Source: Plectrocnemia conspersa
Lineage: Eukaryota; Arthropoda; Insecta; Trichoptera; Polycentropodidae
Assembly: GCA_009617715.1 (NCBI GenBank)
Contig: VTFK01000570.1
Coordinates: 62,001 to 126,000, forward strand
Length of the DNA: 64,000 nucleotides
Direction of reading: 5' to 3'
This document shows, piece after piece, positions 23,513-34,968 of the stretch (positions are counted from its first letter, which is position 1; the number at the start of each line of letters is the position of its first letter). The position numbers and the translations under genes are program-made. The notes under the pieces are model-generated. The model was given only the letters and a program-made list of their open reading frames with translations. It was not told where the DNA came from and did not search any database.

Positions 23513-24569
23513 AGGGTTAAAGCAGTTTTCTTGGATTTCAAGAGAGCTTTCGATACAATATTAAATAAATTAAATATGAATAAGTGAAATTGTTTAATAA
23601 TTATTTCAAAAATAAATATAAATTTACCCTTTTCCAAAGAAAAAATCATATCTCACTTTGTTTCACATGGGTTTAAATTATGACCATTGTTGTTAATATT
23701 AGGTATTAATGATATAATTTATAAAAATGTAAAATATATCTGTTTGCAAATGACACTTTAATTTTTTGCATAGGTGATAATGTTGAAAAAGTTGTGGATC
23801 ATTTAAATAATAAATTAAGTATTATAGAAAGATGGCTAAAAAGTAATGTACTTTATCTAAATGAGAATGAAACGAAACATATACTTATTAACTATAAAAA
23901 TATGTTAGATAATTATATAAAAACAGTTATAGACAACTGTATTATAGAAATAGTTGATAATAAAATATATTTGGGAGAAGTTGTAGATAAAAAAATAGTT
24001 TAAGGAACATCGTATTTACACAACCAAAAAATAATAGAAAAATAAATACAAAAACTTCAATTATTGTGCAAGAATATTATACATGCTTAATCAATTGGAT
24101 AAAACAATGATTTAAAAAATAAAATAGGACAATGAGAGTAGTTTAAAATACAAATACTAAATTTACTAGTTGATAAAGTAGATTGAAAGATTAGAATGGT
24201 TGGATATTCAAGAAATATTAAATATAAATGTTATAGTACTTATATATAAATTAAAAATGTATTTGTTACTAGAGTATTTTATTAAATATTAAATAATAAA
24301 TAAAGATGTACATATATTAACTAGGCATAATAAAATGGGTACGGCGAGGGGAATATTATCGGAGATGTAAATATGTATATTATTATATCTAGGAAAATCC
24401 GCATAAATAAAAAAACTAACAGGTTTCCTTAATGGAATAAAGAAACACCTTCGTGCATTACCATATAAATTATATATATATAAAAGTGTTAATTTTATAT
24501 ATGGTTTATGTTTAAAATATATATTTTGTTTATATTTGTTAAATCTATAAGCAATTTGCTCTATTAGCT

Positions 24570-24598
24570 AAATAAATAAATAAAATAAATAAATAAAA
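24570..24598. repeat. (AAAT)n tail
   Basis: Runs of aaat units at the end of the RT remnant, likely the retroelement's 3' microsatellite tail. Confidence 0.7.
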
Positions 24599-24600
24599 AT

Positions 24601-26696
24601 TAAGAAATTAAATAAAAGACTTTCAAACTGTTCTAACCAAATGAGGATATTCTTAGTTTTATATTTCCAATGTCAGGGAAAAAATTGTATGGACACATAC
24701 ATATGTACATACATAACTCTCTCCTAAATTATTTCTGTTGCCATTCAACCCGACACCGGAAGCACACAGTGGTATATTACAAATTTGAAAATGCCTGCAT
24801 TTGCTAGGCGTAAATTATCCCAATTTCTTAAATCCCCCCATTCTCACCTACGGCGTAGCAGAATCGTAGTCGCCGTTCGAATTGCATTTTCTTCACACAG
24901 TATGCAAATCAGTTTGCATGCTTGGCGTTAAATAACGCGATAATTTTGGTCGGATTTAGGGCAGTATAGTTTCGTGGGGGAACTCCCCTGGGGCCTGAGA
25001 TTTGTTTTATCGCTTTGAATATTAAGCCAGACTCTGTGTGAATTTTCAGCGGCGGCGCGAAATAAATTCGAAGAAAACGAGATTTTATTTTGCGCTTCGG
25101 GGCCCGAAATGAGTTTCGTTAAAATTTTCGCGCTCATTCGCCGACAGACAGCGCCGGCGTTATGTTTCACGATTTATATCCGCCGCCGAAAATTTCGCAC
25201 GCAAACGAAACAAGGGAGGCCCTGAGAGGGGTAAGGGATGATAAAGAAATGAGCGATAAGGCGAGGATTTGCAAAATTTCTTTAGACTATTTCTCAATGC
25301 GACTGTCTAGCGTAGCCAAAAATACAAATTGACGAATTTATTTTGTAAATACATTAATTAAAGCAAAACCAGGCGACTTTTTTTGAAGTAAAAATTTGCC
25401 TTAAATAATACTGTTTTTAATGACTTGTAATATTTGGTTTTTAATAACATAATAAGATTGGCTTTTTTTTTGAATTTTTTATATACTTGATCGCTGGTTA
25501 ATTTTCTAAGATAATTAAATAATAATTTATTTTCAAACTCTTTAAAAATATTTCCTATATATGGCTTTATTATCTTAAGTACTAGTAAATTAAAGTATTT
25601 ATTTTTGTTAGACAGAATTCAGAGGAAAATTTTAAAACACTTATTTTTATTAAAATGCGTAAAAAAACTTTTAGCTGTGGCTGCTTTGCGATTGCGTTCT
25701 ACGGCCTAGTAATAATTAAAAAACAGCCAGTTACGGATTTTCAATACCACCTCTTTAAACAAAAAGCGCTTCACTTAATACATAATACGGTCCGAACTGC
25801 TTCTGTATATACTAGTATTTCTAAATAAAAAATCTTTGAATTCTGTCTAACAACAATAAATTCTTTGCTTCGCTAGTCAGCTACTTAAGGACACATATTG
25901 TACAGAACGCGCTCCGCATAACGAAGCCGAGCATGATCTATCCAAAATGTTGGTGATGGGCATATTAAATCTTTGTACCATTACAAAGTTCTAATTTTCA
26001 TATTCTAAAAATTCATCAAATTGTTCCACTCATCTATCTGAGATTTTTGGTTTCTCAGTTACTATATTATCGACTTTATCCATACACATGGAAAACCATT
26101 GTTCAAACGCTGAAATAAATTCACTTCGTGATAAAACAGTGGCAAAAATATATTATCACACGGTTGATAAAAATTAGTATAAAATTATAATGCAAATAGA
26201 TTTTAATACGTTGGCACAGTGACTTAAAAATAATAGACTATTAATCAATGAGTTTAAGAAACATTTCTTAATTTTTAACAATTAAAGAAATGCTAACGTT
26301 GAATTAAACGTAAATTAGCTTTCAATCAAGAGAACATACTTAAATAAATATTAAGGGTTAATTAAAAATAACAAGCTAAAATTTAATGAACACAAGGATA
26401 AATTATTAACTAGCTTTAACTAACCTCTATCACAGGAATATTATTTTTTAGAAACATTTTATTTTAAAACTTGATATTATCAATTTACTGCATATCATAT
26501 TTTTTATGAATAAAGCAATTGCAGGTTTACCAAAATCGGGTTTTAATATAAGATACATAGTAATTTAGTACAATATAATAATGAAGCATTGAATGTAAAA
26601 TATAGTAAATTTAAATCAGCATTATTAAAATAAATTCATAACATAATATATAAATTAAAGAAAGGAGCCAATACTGATGAATTATTATAGATGTAA
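24601..26696. other. no gene recognised; GC-rich island 24830-25290
   Basis: The island at 24830-25290 is the most GC-rich block in this part, with repeated cgccg/gcgcg words, and may be conserved noncoding DNA. A minus frame at 24928-25170 (80 codons) is not recognisable. The rest, apart from the MITE-like element at 25605-25853, is AT-rich. Confidence 0.45.
25605..25853. mobile_element. 249-bp MITE-like inverted-repeat element
   Basis: The 17-mer ttgttagacagaattca at 25605-25621 has its exact reverse complement at 25837-25853. Similarity extends three more bases inward with one mismatch. The interior is non-coding. No TSD is certain, so the superfamily is unknown. Confidence 0.6.
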
Positions 26697-26812
26697 ATGT
26701 AATTGAAAAAATTTGGGAAATAATATGAACTAAATTATATTATTTCTTAAATAAAGCACTCTCCGGAGGAGAAATACCTGAAAATTTGAAGATTGCTACT
26801 ATTGTATCTATA
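26697..26812 (+). pseudogene. RT N-terminal fragment
   Basis: The frame reads DVNVIEKIWEII-stop-TKL, then YYFLNKALSGGEIPENLKIA and TIV. It matches the segment before the RT fingers in non-LTR elements (LFNxSLxxGxxPxxLKIAxVxPI). The similarity stops at about 26812, shortly before the TA repeat. Confidence 0.65.
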
Positions 26813-26872
26813 TCTATCAGGATTTGTACAATAACTTTTTTTAATGATTCCTAACCTTTAACTGTTTATATT

Positions 26873-27556
<684 letters not shown>

Positions 27557-27665
27557 ATGAAAAAAATGCCAATCAATCGTGGTGTCCCGCAAGGTAATAT
27601 TCTTCGAACAATAATATTTATTATATTATATATGTACATTAACGATCAAACATGCGAAATTTATT
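27557..27665 (+). pseudogene. RT palm fragment
   Basis: The frame reads MKKMPINRGVPQGNIL, then RTIIFIILYMYINDQ and a stop at 27663-27665. This corresponds to the GVPQGxxLGPxLFxLYINDI block of non-LTR RTs. The flanks are not recognisable. Confidence 0.75.
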
Positions 27666-27895
27666 AGGAAAAAAAAAGTATCGAATAAAAGTTATTATCA
27701 CAATAAATCAGATATATATTATGTAAATTGTAATGTGATATTATATTTCATTCCTGAATTTTTACTCACTGCTAAATATTTTTCTAGGGTAGTATAATCT
27801 TAAGATTTTTTGTCGGTAGCATCGTTGCTATTTATTGTGCATTGTTGCGTGTGTATGTATGTCGCGGAAGGTATATATGTTCTATTTCGTTGCAG

Positions 27896-27975
27896 ATACG
27901 TACAAGTGTGTCAGGAATGAAAGCCATTGTGACCTCAAAGGCCCAACTCTTTGTCGGGAACAATGCACCCTAAAT
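27896..27975 (+). other. candidate small Cys-rich exon
   Basis: A pyrimidine-rich tract ending ttctatttcgttgcag precedes 27896, and GTGAGG follows 27975, giving an 80-nt segment with plausible acceptor and donor. The open frame through it (part of 27835-28089) encodes TYKCVRNESHCDLKGPTLCR followed by EQCTLN, with four cysteines. I recognise no domain. It could equally be a chance frame in a GC-richer patch. Confidence 0.2.
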
Positions 27976-28089
27976 GTGAGGCGTCGGAGACCAAAACTAA
28001 CAGGGGACAAAAGTTTGGCGCACAAAAGTTATATGGTGGGGTTAGTTGTAAGGTTAATTCTTAGGCGATCAAAAAAAAAGTATAAATAA

Positions 28090-29040
28090 AAATATAATAC
28101 TTATTTTATAGATACTTTTTAATAAAAACCGCTACAAATAATTTTTTTACACACTTGGCACTAAAATATTTTATTGATTGTCTGCATATATTTGCTGACA
28201 TTAAAATTTTGGAATACATACACTCTGTTGTTCTTATATTTAGCCACATGTCTTTTAAGTTTCGTATGGAAAGGTACGGAGCGATTACATTAGACAAATG
28301 TTGATATTGTGTGCAAAGTGTAAATAATTATAAATTATTCCCATAACTTTTCGACTCGCTACAGACGTATCGATCGCTCATGATAGGCGTATAATTCAGA
28401 GGCGATAAATACATATCTTCGGCGATCTCCGAATTTTCGTTCCAGCGGCGTATATAATTTAATACAAAACTTTCTTCATTTTGTAAACTTTGTCGGTTTG
28501 TGTAGCTGTAAATTGTTGACAATCGCGCGGTTTTAGCGAGTAATTGATTAATTATGGAACACTTGGATTGCTTACAGCCAAGAGAGATGAAATATAACCT
28601 TACATAAATAACAGCGGCCGTTAAACAAATATTCGCTTATCTCTATAATACTGCGAGATAACAACACTAAAGAAAATATTATTCAAAACGATTGTACATG
28701 AGACTCTTAATATAATTAAATTACACAAAGATTAAACTAAATATGTATTTAATTTTTTTTTAAAAAGTATATACGATAGAGCAGTGAACGCCAGAGCTTT
28801 CAATTTTTACACACTTACATTCGTACGTGCTAGAGCCGAGTCACAAGAAGAAAGTCATATCAGATTGTGTGATGTTTTGGTTTCTACCTACGCTGCAATA
28901 ACGGTTATTATCGGAATACTACAGCGTATCGGCACTCTTCGGCGAGCTTAAGCAGAGGTCTAAATTTTTTTTTATACGTAAGATATATCATTTAAAAAAT
29001 GAAATTAAAAACATTTCAAAAATTAATAAAATATGATTCC
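28090..29040. other. no gene recognised
   Basis: Two short minus frames (28106-28297, 28328-28522) resemble nothing known. Composition is mixed, with a mildly GC-richer part at 28330-28530. Confidence 0.45.
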
Positions 29041-29885
29041 GAAAGTGATTCCGAGATCTTTAGTGGAAGTTTCTCTAGTCAAAATGTTACCACCGAGATG
29101 GTAGAAATAAGCTGATGGCGAATGGGATCGAGAAAATGACACAGTATGGCACTTTCCGACACTAAAGGGCAGACGGTCAACGGAAGCCCATCTCCACAGA
29201 GAGTCTAAATCACTTTGTAGAGAGAAGGAGTCCACAACAGATCGAATGTATTTATATAATTTTAAATCATCTGCGTACAGAAGAAAACTTGAATTTGTAA
29301 TTGCTGTATTTATGTCATTAATAAATAACATAAAAAGCAGAGGGCCCAGATTGGATCCTTGAGGAACCCCCGAAGGGGCTAATTATTCTTTCGACAATCG
29401 GCCACCATAGGTTACAAACTGTCTACGATTGCTTAAATAACTCGAGAATAACCGAGTTAAATTATCCGAGCAACCGAGGTTCGACAATTTTTTGAATAAT
29501 AACCCATGACAATCTTTGTCAAAAGCTTTTTCAAAATCTTTATACACGACGTCTACTTGAATTCCCGCATCGAGAGAAGTTGTCACCGTTTTGGTGAACG
29601 ACAGAAGGTTAGTAACAGTGGAACGGCCAGGACGAAACCCGTGCTGTTGGACTAACAAAACTTGCCGAGCTGACAACACTGCGACTGGTCTATAATTCTT
29701 TATATAGAATTTGTCACCCTTTTTATGAATAGATGTGTGTTTTGTTCATTTCCATAGATCAGGAAATGATGATGTCTTGAGAATCAGATCATAAATACAT
29801 TTTAGAGGAGCAGCGCGACTGACTTCGCAACCCTTCAAAATAAAAGCTGGAATTAAATCATGTCCCAAAGGACTTTAATTTATTA
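29041..29885 (-). pseudogene. non-LTR RT remnant on the minus strand
   Basis: Reading leftwards from about 29885: GHDLIPAFILKGCEVSRAAP, LKTSSFPDLWK, then KKGDKFYIKNYRPVAVLSAR, an apparent deletion of about 30 codons, and QHGFRPGRSTVTNLLSFTK. Next come VDVVYKDFEKAFDKDCHGLL (first catalytic Asp), a stop near 29380, SGVPQGSNLGPLLFMLFIND, FLLYADDLKLYKY (catalytic YADD) and STKDLGITF near 29050. It resembles Jockey/CR1-superclade elements but a different lineage from the other RTs here. It is truncated at both ends with at least two stops. Confidence 0.88.
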
Positions 29886-31079
29886 AGATCTTCGTTATTT
29901 ATTCTGTTCTTGCATATTATTAATACACATTAATAAATTATTGCATTATAAATAAGTTCATTGAAGTTCTTCAGTAAATAATTAAATTGAATAACATATA
30001 AAAGTACTTATGGTCCAACAATCAACACTATTGTGGGATAAATGTGGGCCATGGGATTGATCTATATTTTAAATAACTGTTCCATTTAAGCAAGTTATAT
30101 AAAAGTTTGAGAAACGATGGGATACAGGGTTTATATATTGTGTAAACAATCCATTGATCCGGATAAATTTAGAGCATAATAAAAGCCCGAACGATCGCCT
30201 AGTTATAAAAGCGTTTTGAAATCAATACACATAAAGGGAATTATGGATATCCAAGTATGCGAATATATTTACGAGTGTGTTTACAAGGGTTATAGTTCAC
30301 CAATCACATTTTCAAATGGCTCCGATAACCCATATCCATACATCCATATATTCCGCCGATTGTGCGTTATTGCTTTTATTATATTCGCATACATCGCTCG
30401 TCTATCTGGCCTTCCTCTTTTCTTCCCGTTTTTTTTTCATCCTCGTGTCGGAATTCAAGAACAGGCCAAAATTCTCGGCGTTTGATCTGTGCGAATGTAT
30501 ATATGTATATAAATGTATCTGGTTGCCATATAAACGTGTATATTTATCCATATTAAGGGTGTTTATGCCGAACGGTGAATAAAGAAACGCGAGACCTTCG
30601 CAGCCTAAAGGCCTGGCTTCTTCGAGGGTATTCTACCGCCTATAATTAAAGATACGATTGTGTCTGCGAAAGAAAGAAATGCGAGAGAAGATGAATGATA
30701 CGCCATTAAGATTTGAGGTATTGTGTTTCTAACGATCTGAATTTTAACGTTTAGGATTTTCCATTTTCGACCTGGCCGCGTTTAATGCTCTCCTTTTAAG
30801 GAGAGGCACTTTCGCTGGGGGGAATTTGTCAAAACATTCCGGTCTCGGATTTTTTAATTGATGGATGATATTGTTTATATACCAATGATAGATCAGTGGT
30901 ATACGCCAGGGGCGGTTCGTTCACAGCACTAAATAATTAATTTTGTGGATAAAATATTAATCTGAAGTTTTAAATACATATATTTTTAAGCAATATTATG
31001 ACCGTAATTGTGAAGATACTTTGCTTAACTTTTCGTTCTTAAGTAAGGTTTTTTTTAAATATACGAGATTTCTGGCAAC
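29886..31079. other. no gene recognised; GC-richer island 30170-30850
   Basis: Three overlapping plus frames lie at 30216-30582, so none is favoured. The island at 30590-30850 contains a stretch of purine-rich and pyrimidine-rich tracts. No RNA gene was identified. Confidence 0.45.
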
Positions 31080-31495
31080 GTCACAAATAAGCGCGGACAA
31101 ATGAGCGTGTGTCAAAAGAGCGCTGCATTATAAGCGCTGCGTCATAAAGGCGCTTATCAAAGTAGCGCTGTAACAAAATAGCGCGCGTCAAATGCGCAGA
31201 CAGTCATATGAGCGTTTGACAAAAGAAAGCACATCATAAGAGCGCAAAAATACTTGAAGAAAATTAAATAATATATATTTTAGGAATGAGGTATACAAAA
31301 TATAGGTAAATTGTGAAAAATTTACAAGGAATAAAAATTCACGAAACATAGGCGGTAAAATTAATATTTTATGTGCCAGAGGGTATTAACGATTAAAATG
31401 ATTTGTCAATGAAAACATTATTATTTATGAATTATTACGTACATACGAAAGTATGGCTCCCCATTCCCATACGTACGATATACTTATATATTTTG
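31080..31495 (+). repeat. long terminal inverted repeat, left
   Basis: Contains the unit array, then shared words such as aggcggtaaaat, ttttatgtgccagag, caatgaaaacattattattt and acgaaagtatggct. These recur inverted at 34095-34439 and directly at 34463-34830. Confidence 0.85.
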
Positions 31496-32008
31496 TACTA
31501 AAATGAAACGCTGATTTAAAATTTATCATTACGTTTGCTTTATAATGTTTCATTAAATTGACGAATATTAATATTATTAATTAAATAATAAATTATAAAT
31601 ATTTTTTTTAAATTATTAATAAAATATTATTATTTATCGACTCGAATTTCAATGAATGCGTATAATAGGGCAGGTATACGGCCCCTCAGTAGTAAGATAT
31701 AATTCCTACTACTATTACTATCACAGTAATAATCACACAGCTAATATCAAATTCATCGTCACTTTCTTAAACATCCATTATTATATCGTCATTCGTAATT
31801 ATATGGATAATTTCTAAAAATAAATCAATTTATGTATTTATAAATAATTAAAACACAGATTAGTAATTCTGTTTTACGCGACTTAGTAATTTACTAGCTC
31901 GAAAAGACTAATATTATTATTTGAGCTGCCGCTAAAAATGTCGAGTTGTCAATCGCTCATTTTAATAGTGCGAGCGAAATAGCTTTTTTCTAAACCTTTT
32001 ATTTGATA

Positions 32009-32620
32009 ACAGACACACAATATTAAGTAAGAATTATGCACAATTAGAGCATATAATCCCGTTTCATCCCATATCATAAAAATATAGATACCTTTGAAGG
32101 AAAAAATCAGTTTAAGAGTAATAATTAATAACTTAAAACTGTCAAGTAAGCGTTATGCGGTCTTAACACAGCTCGATTCGGCCATATTCCGATGAAAAAT
32201 TTTAGAATAAACTTACACTCGTAAATTTAAGATTATTGACTTATTTGCATAAGTTTAGAATTCAATATAGCTACTGATTTTTTTTTTAAATATTTCGAGA
32301 TGCATAAACAAGTTTAAACGAGTTCAAGGTTATGATTCGTGGATAATAAACCATAACGATTAAAATGTCATGCATCTCAGATAAGAAAAAAAAGAGTTTT
32401 TATTTCATAGCAGACACACAATACTAAGTAAGAATTATGCACAATTAGAGCATATAGTCCCATATGATAAAAATATAGATACCCTATGAAGTAAAAAATG
32501 AGTTTAAGAGCAATAAATGGTCTTAACACCACGCGGAATGACCATGTTCCGATGAAAAATTTTACAATAAACTTACACTCGTATTGAGTTATTTGCATAT
32601 GTTAAAAATTGAATATTACT
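32009..32620. repeat. diverged direct repeat in the element interior
   Basis: About 32009-32270 and 32410-32620 share cagacacacaata, agaattatgcacaattagag, ccgatgaaaaatttta and aaacttacactcgta. The second copy is shortened by internal deletions. A third partial match (tatagctactga, then ccataac-attaaaatgtc) lies at 33035-33110. Confidence 0.8.
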
Positions 32621-32815
32621 AAAATGTGTTTACCACAACTTTTTTTACCATTAATAAATTGAAATTGACAAAATTAGCTCAAACACAAAGCCAAAAAATG
32701 CATTTCAAGTTTTGTCGACGTAAATTGGAATACACTTGGATGTCGACATACGAGCACAAAGGATTAACTAGTATATATTCGAAAGACATACAGAAAATTA
32801 ATAAAAAAACATTAC

Positions 32816-32878
32816 CTTGACATGACGGGTAGCGGGGGCAAGGACGTTAAGGACGCCAGCGCCACGCCGCCGGTGCAA
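32816..32878 (-). other. GC-rich 63-bp segment with splice-like borders, possible captured exon
   Basis: The block 32821-32878 is strikingly GC-rich amid ~75% AT. On the minus strand it is preceded by AG (gtgtttag) and followed by GT (aag|gtaatg), giving a 63-nt symmetric segment open in two frames; one reads CTGGVALASLTSLPPLPVMS. On the plus strand an ATG at 32822 opens 25 codons starting MTGSGGKDVKDASATPP. I recognise neither. Capture of a host exon by the transposon is an inference. Confidence 0.25.
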
Positions 32879-33914
32879 CTAAACACTACACTAATTTGAA
32901 TTATACACTGCTTAATTCTAACACATACACTCAATTACACTATCACTTTATAATTAAAAACATCGAAAGGGATATTATTATAAAAAACACTTATTCGACA
33001 AAAATGTAACACGACCGTTAATGACCATTGTCATATAGCTACTGAATTTTTTTTAAATATTTCATGTTATGTTCATATAAACCATAACAATTAAAATGTC
33101 GTGCATCTCAATTTGTCTATTTTTAAAATATTTATCTCTAATTCGAATTATTTTAATGTAAGTTGTTTATTTTTAAATATGTATCTCTCATTCGATTTAT
33201 TTTAATGCGAGAGTGACACGAAGGTCACCTTTGTTGTTGACTTGTTGACCTTCTAAAAGTATAATGTAGATGATTTCAAGTTTTATATTATTTAAATCTA
33301 ATTTATATGTGCCAAATTTACGACATTTTCAAATGACGTTCTTTCGTTGAAAATAGTGAAAAATATATACTTTTATTACATATTGCTAATATGGGGTTAG
33401 GGGGGGCTGAACAAAACTATATTTTAAAATTTATTTTCTTTATTTTATAACCATATTATGTATTTATTTTTATTGAAAAAAATTAATTTTATTCGACGCT
33501 CCCTTCTTAAAAAAAGTCAGCAATAACCGCATTATATAATCAGTATATCGTCTTTCTTTAATTTGTCTAAATGTTTTTTTTCGATTGATATTAATGCAAC
33601 AGCTGACAATCTATTCTCACTTTTTTTTTTAATAATGTGTCTGATTCGCTTAGAAAATACAATAATTCAACATAGTTGCCTTCATTTACGGTATTATTAT
33701 TTTCAGAGTGTCCTCAAAAAGAAAGTTTTTGTTTAGATAAAAATCAAATCACGTCAATTAATTTGGAAACAATATATCTGTTTGCAGTAACTTTCTTATT
33801 ATTTAATTCAACATTTGCCTTAAATTGAGCACTGAAGAAATCATCGATACGATTTTATTTACTATTTTTTTTAATTGTATAGTAGCGCATATGTGAGGTT
33901 GAGAGCATTCGTAC

Positions 33915-34035
33915 TTTTTACGAGCTTCACTTAAATTGTAATAAATTTAAAAATATAGCGTTTATTCCCATTCCCCCTATTTTACGAGTTTCACCTAAAT
34001 TGTAATAAATTTAAAAATATAGTTTTTGTTTCTAT
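33915..34035. repeat. two ~60-bp tandem copies
   Basis: The unit begins ttttacgag-ttcac, continues taaattgtaataaattta and ends in a C-rich run (ccccct). Two copies lie back to back, just inside the right terminal repeat. Confidence 0.8.
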
Positions 34036-34094
34036 CCCCCCTAACCGCATGCCCTGTTTCAAAGTTATCGCACGACACTGATATGCATATATCA

Positions 34095-34439
34095 CATGTA
34101 TGGGGATGGGGAGCTATACTTTCGTATGTACGTAAAAATTAATAAATAATAATATTTTTATTGTCTAATCATTTTAATCGTCATTGCGCTCTGGCACATA
34201 AAATACTAATTTTACCGCCTATATCTCGTGAATTTTAATTCTTAGTAAATTTCTCACAATTACTTATATTTTGTATACATAATTCCTAAAATATTCATTA
34301 CTTGATATATATCAAGTTATTTTTGCGCTCTTATGACGTGCTCTTTTTTTAAGCGCTCATATGACTCTCTGCGCATTTGACGTACGCTATTTTGTGATAG
34401 CGCTACTTTGGTAAACGCTCTTATGACGCAGCGCTTATA
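34095..34439 (-). repeat. long terminal inverted repeat, right
   Basis: Reverse complement of 31080-31495 with moderate divergence. Its outermost 41 bp (34399-34439) are a perfect inverted match to 34463-34503 in the next copy. Confidence 0.88.
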
Positions 34440-34968
34440 TGTGCGTCAAAAGAGCGCTGCATTATAAGCGCTGCGTCATAAGAGCGTTTACCAAAGTAGC
34501 GCTGTAACAAAATATCGTGCGTCAAATGCGCATACAGTCATATGAGCGTTTGACAAAAGAGAGCACGTCATAAGAGCGCAAAAATACTTGGAGAAAATCA
34601 AGTAATGAATATTTAAGGAATTAGGTATATAAAATATATCTAAATTGTGAGAAATTTACAAAGAATAAAAATTTACGAGATTTAGGCGGTATAATTAGTA
34701 TTTTATGTGCCAGAGCGTAATGACGATTAAAATGATCAGTCAATGAAAACATTATTATTTATTAATTATTATGTACACATGAAAGTATGGCTTCCCATCC
34801 TCATAAGTACGATATACATATATTTTGTACTAAAATGAAACGCTGATTTTGAATTTATCATTAGATTTGTTCTGTAATGTGTCATTAAATTGACAAATAA
34901 TTATCGACTCGACTTGCAATGAATGCGTACAGTTATAAATAGGGCAGGTATATGGCCCGCCAGCCCTT
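34440..34968 (+). mobile_element. partial second copy of the long-TIR element
   Basis: Matches 31105-31690 in the same orientation, including the unit array, the rest of the terminal repeat, gtactaaaatgaaacgctg and gggcaggtata-ggcc. Similarity ends at about 34968. No matching right end was found downstream. It either truncated on insertion or was produced by rearrangement of the first copy. Confidence 0.8.

Larger units (their letters stand above)
22577..23516 (-). mobile_element. piggyBac-type deletion derivative, TTAA flanks
   Basis: A 940-bp element between TTAA at 22573-22576 and 23517-23520. The ends are inverted: the left begins ccctta-g-ttactcgca, and the right, reverse-complemented, begins ccctta-a-ttactcgcatggggtca (16-bp TIR with one mismatch). 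It encodes the C-terminal third of a piggyBac transposase on the minus strand and lacks the N-terminal part. It also contains two extra copies of the tactcgcatggggtca motif arranged as palindromes. It interrupts an RT frame that is restored by removing it together with one TTAA. Confidence 0.9.
22530..24600 (+). mobile_element. non-LTR retroelement remnant split by piggyBac
   Basis: Before the split the frame reads WLLTKDTNKII. After it, starting at the right TTAA, it continues KAVFLDFKRAFDTI, the first catalytic RT motif. Later frames give INDIIYKNVKYICL where the YADD/FADD motif should lie, then VVDHLNNKLSIIERWLKSN (frame 23794-24003) and NKIYLGEVVDKKI. A degenerate C-terminus (FLNGIKKHLRALPYKLY) lies near 24430. 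The remnant ends in an AATA-rich tail at about 24570-24598. Many stops. Confidence 0.75.
31080..34439. mobile_element. 3.36-kb long-TIR element with iterated ~15-bp end repeats
   Basis: The left terminal repeat (31080 to about 31495) and the right one (about 34095-34439, inverted) match over ~350-400 bp. Their outer ~170 bp are arrays of ~15-bp units such as tgtcaaaagagcg, ctgcgtcataaaggcg, cttatcaaagtagcg and acatcataagagcg, with a core GTCAWAAGAGCGC. The interior lacks any transposase and contains internal direct repeats and a GC-rich 63-bp segment. No TSD could be defined, since the right end runs straight into a second, inverted copy. Architecture suggests a non-autonomous foldback or long-TIR element. 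Confidence 0.75.

Noticed and set aside
30216..30582. Three overlapping plus frames as a small secreted protein gene
   Set aside because: All three frames are open over the same stretch, which reflects composition rather than coding.
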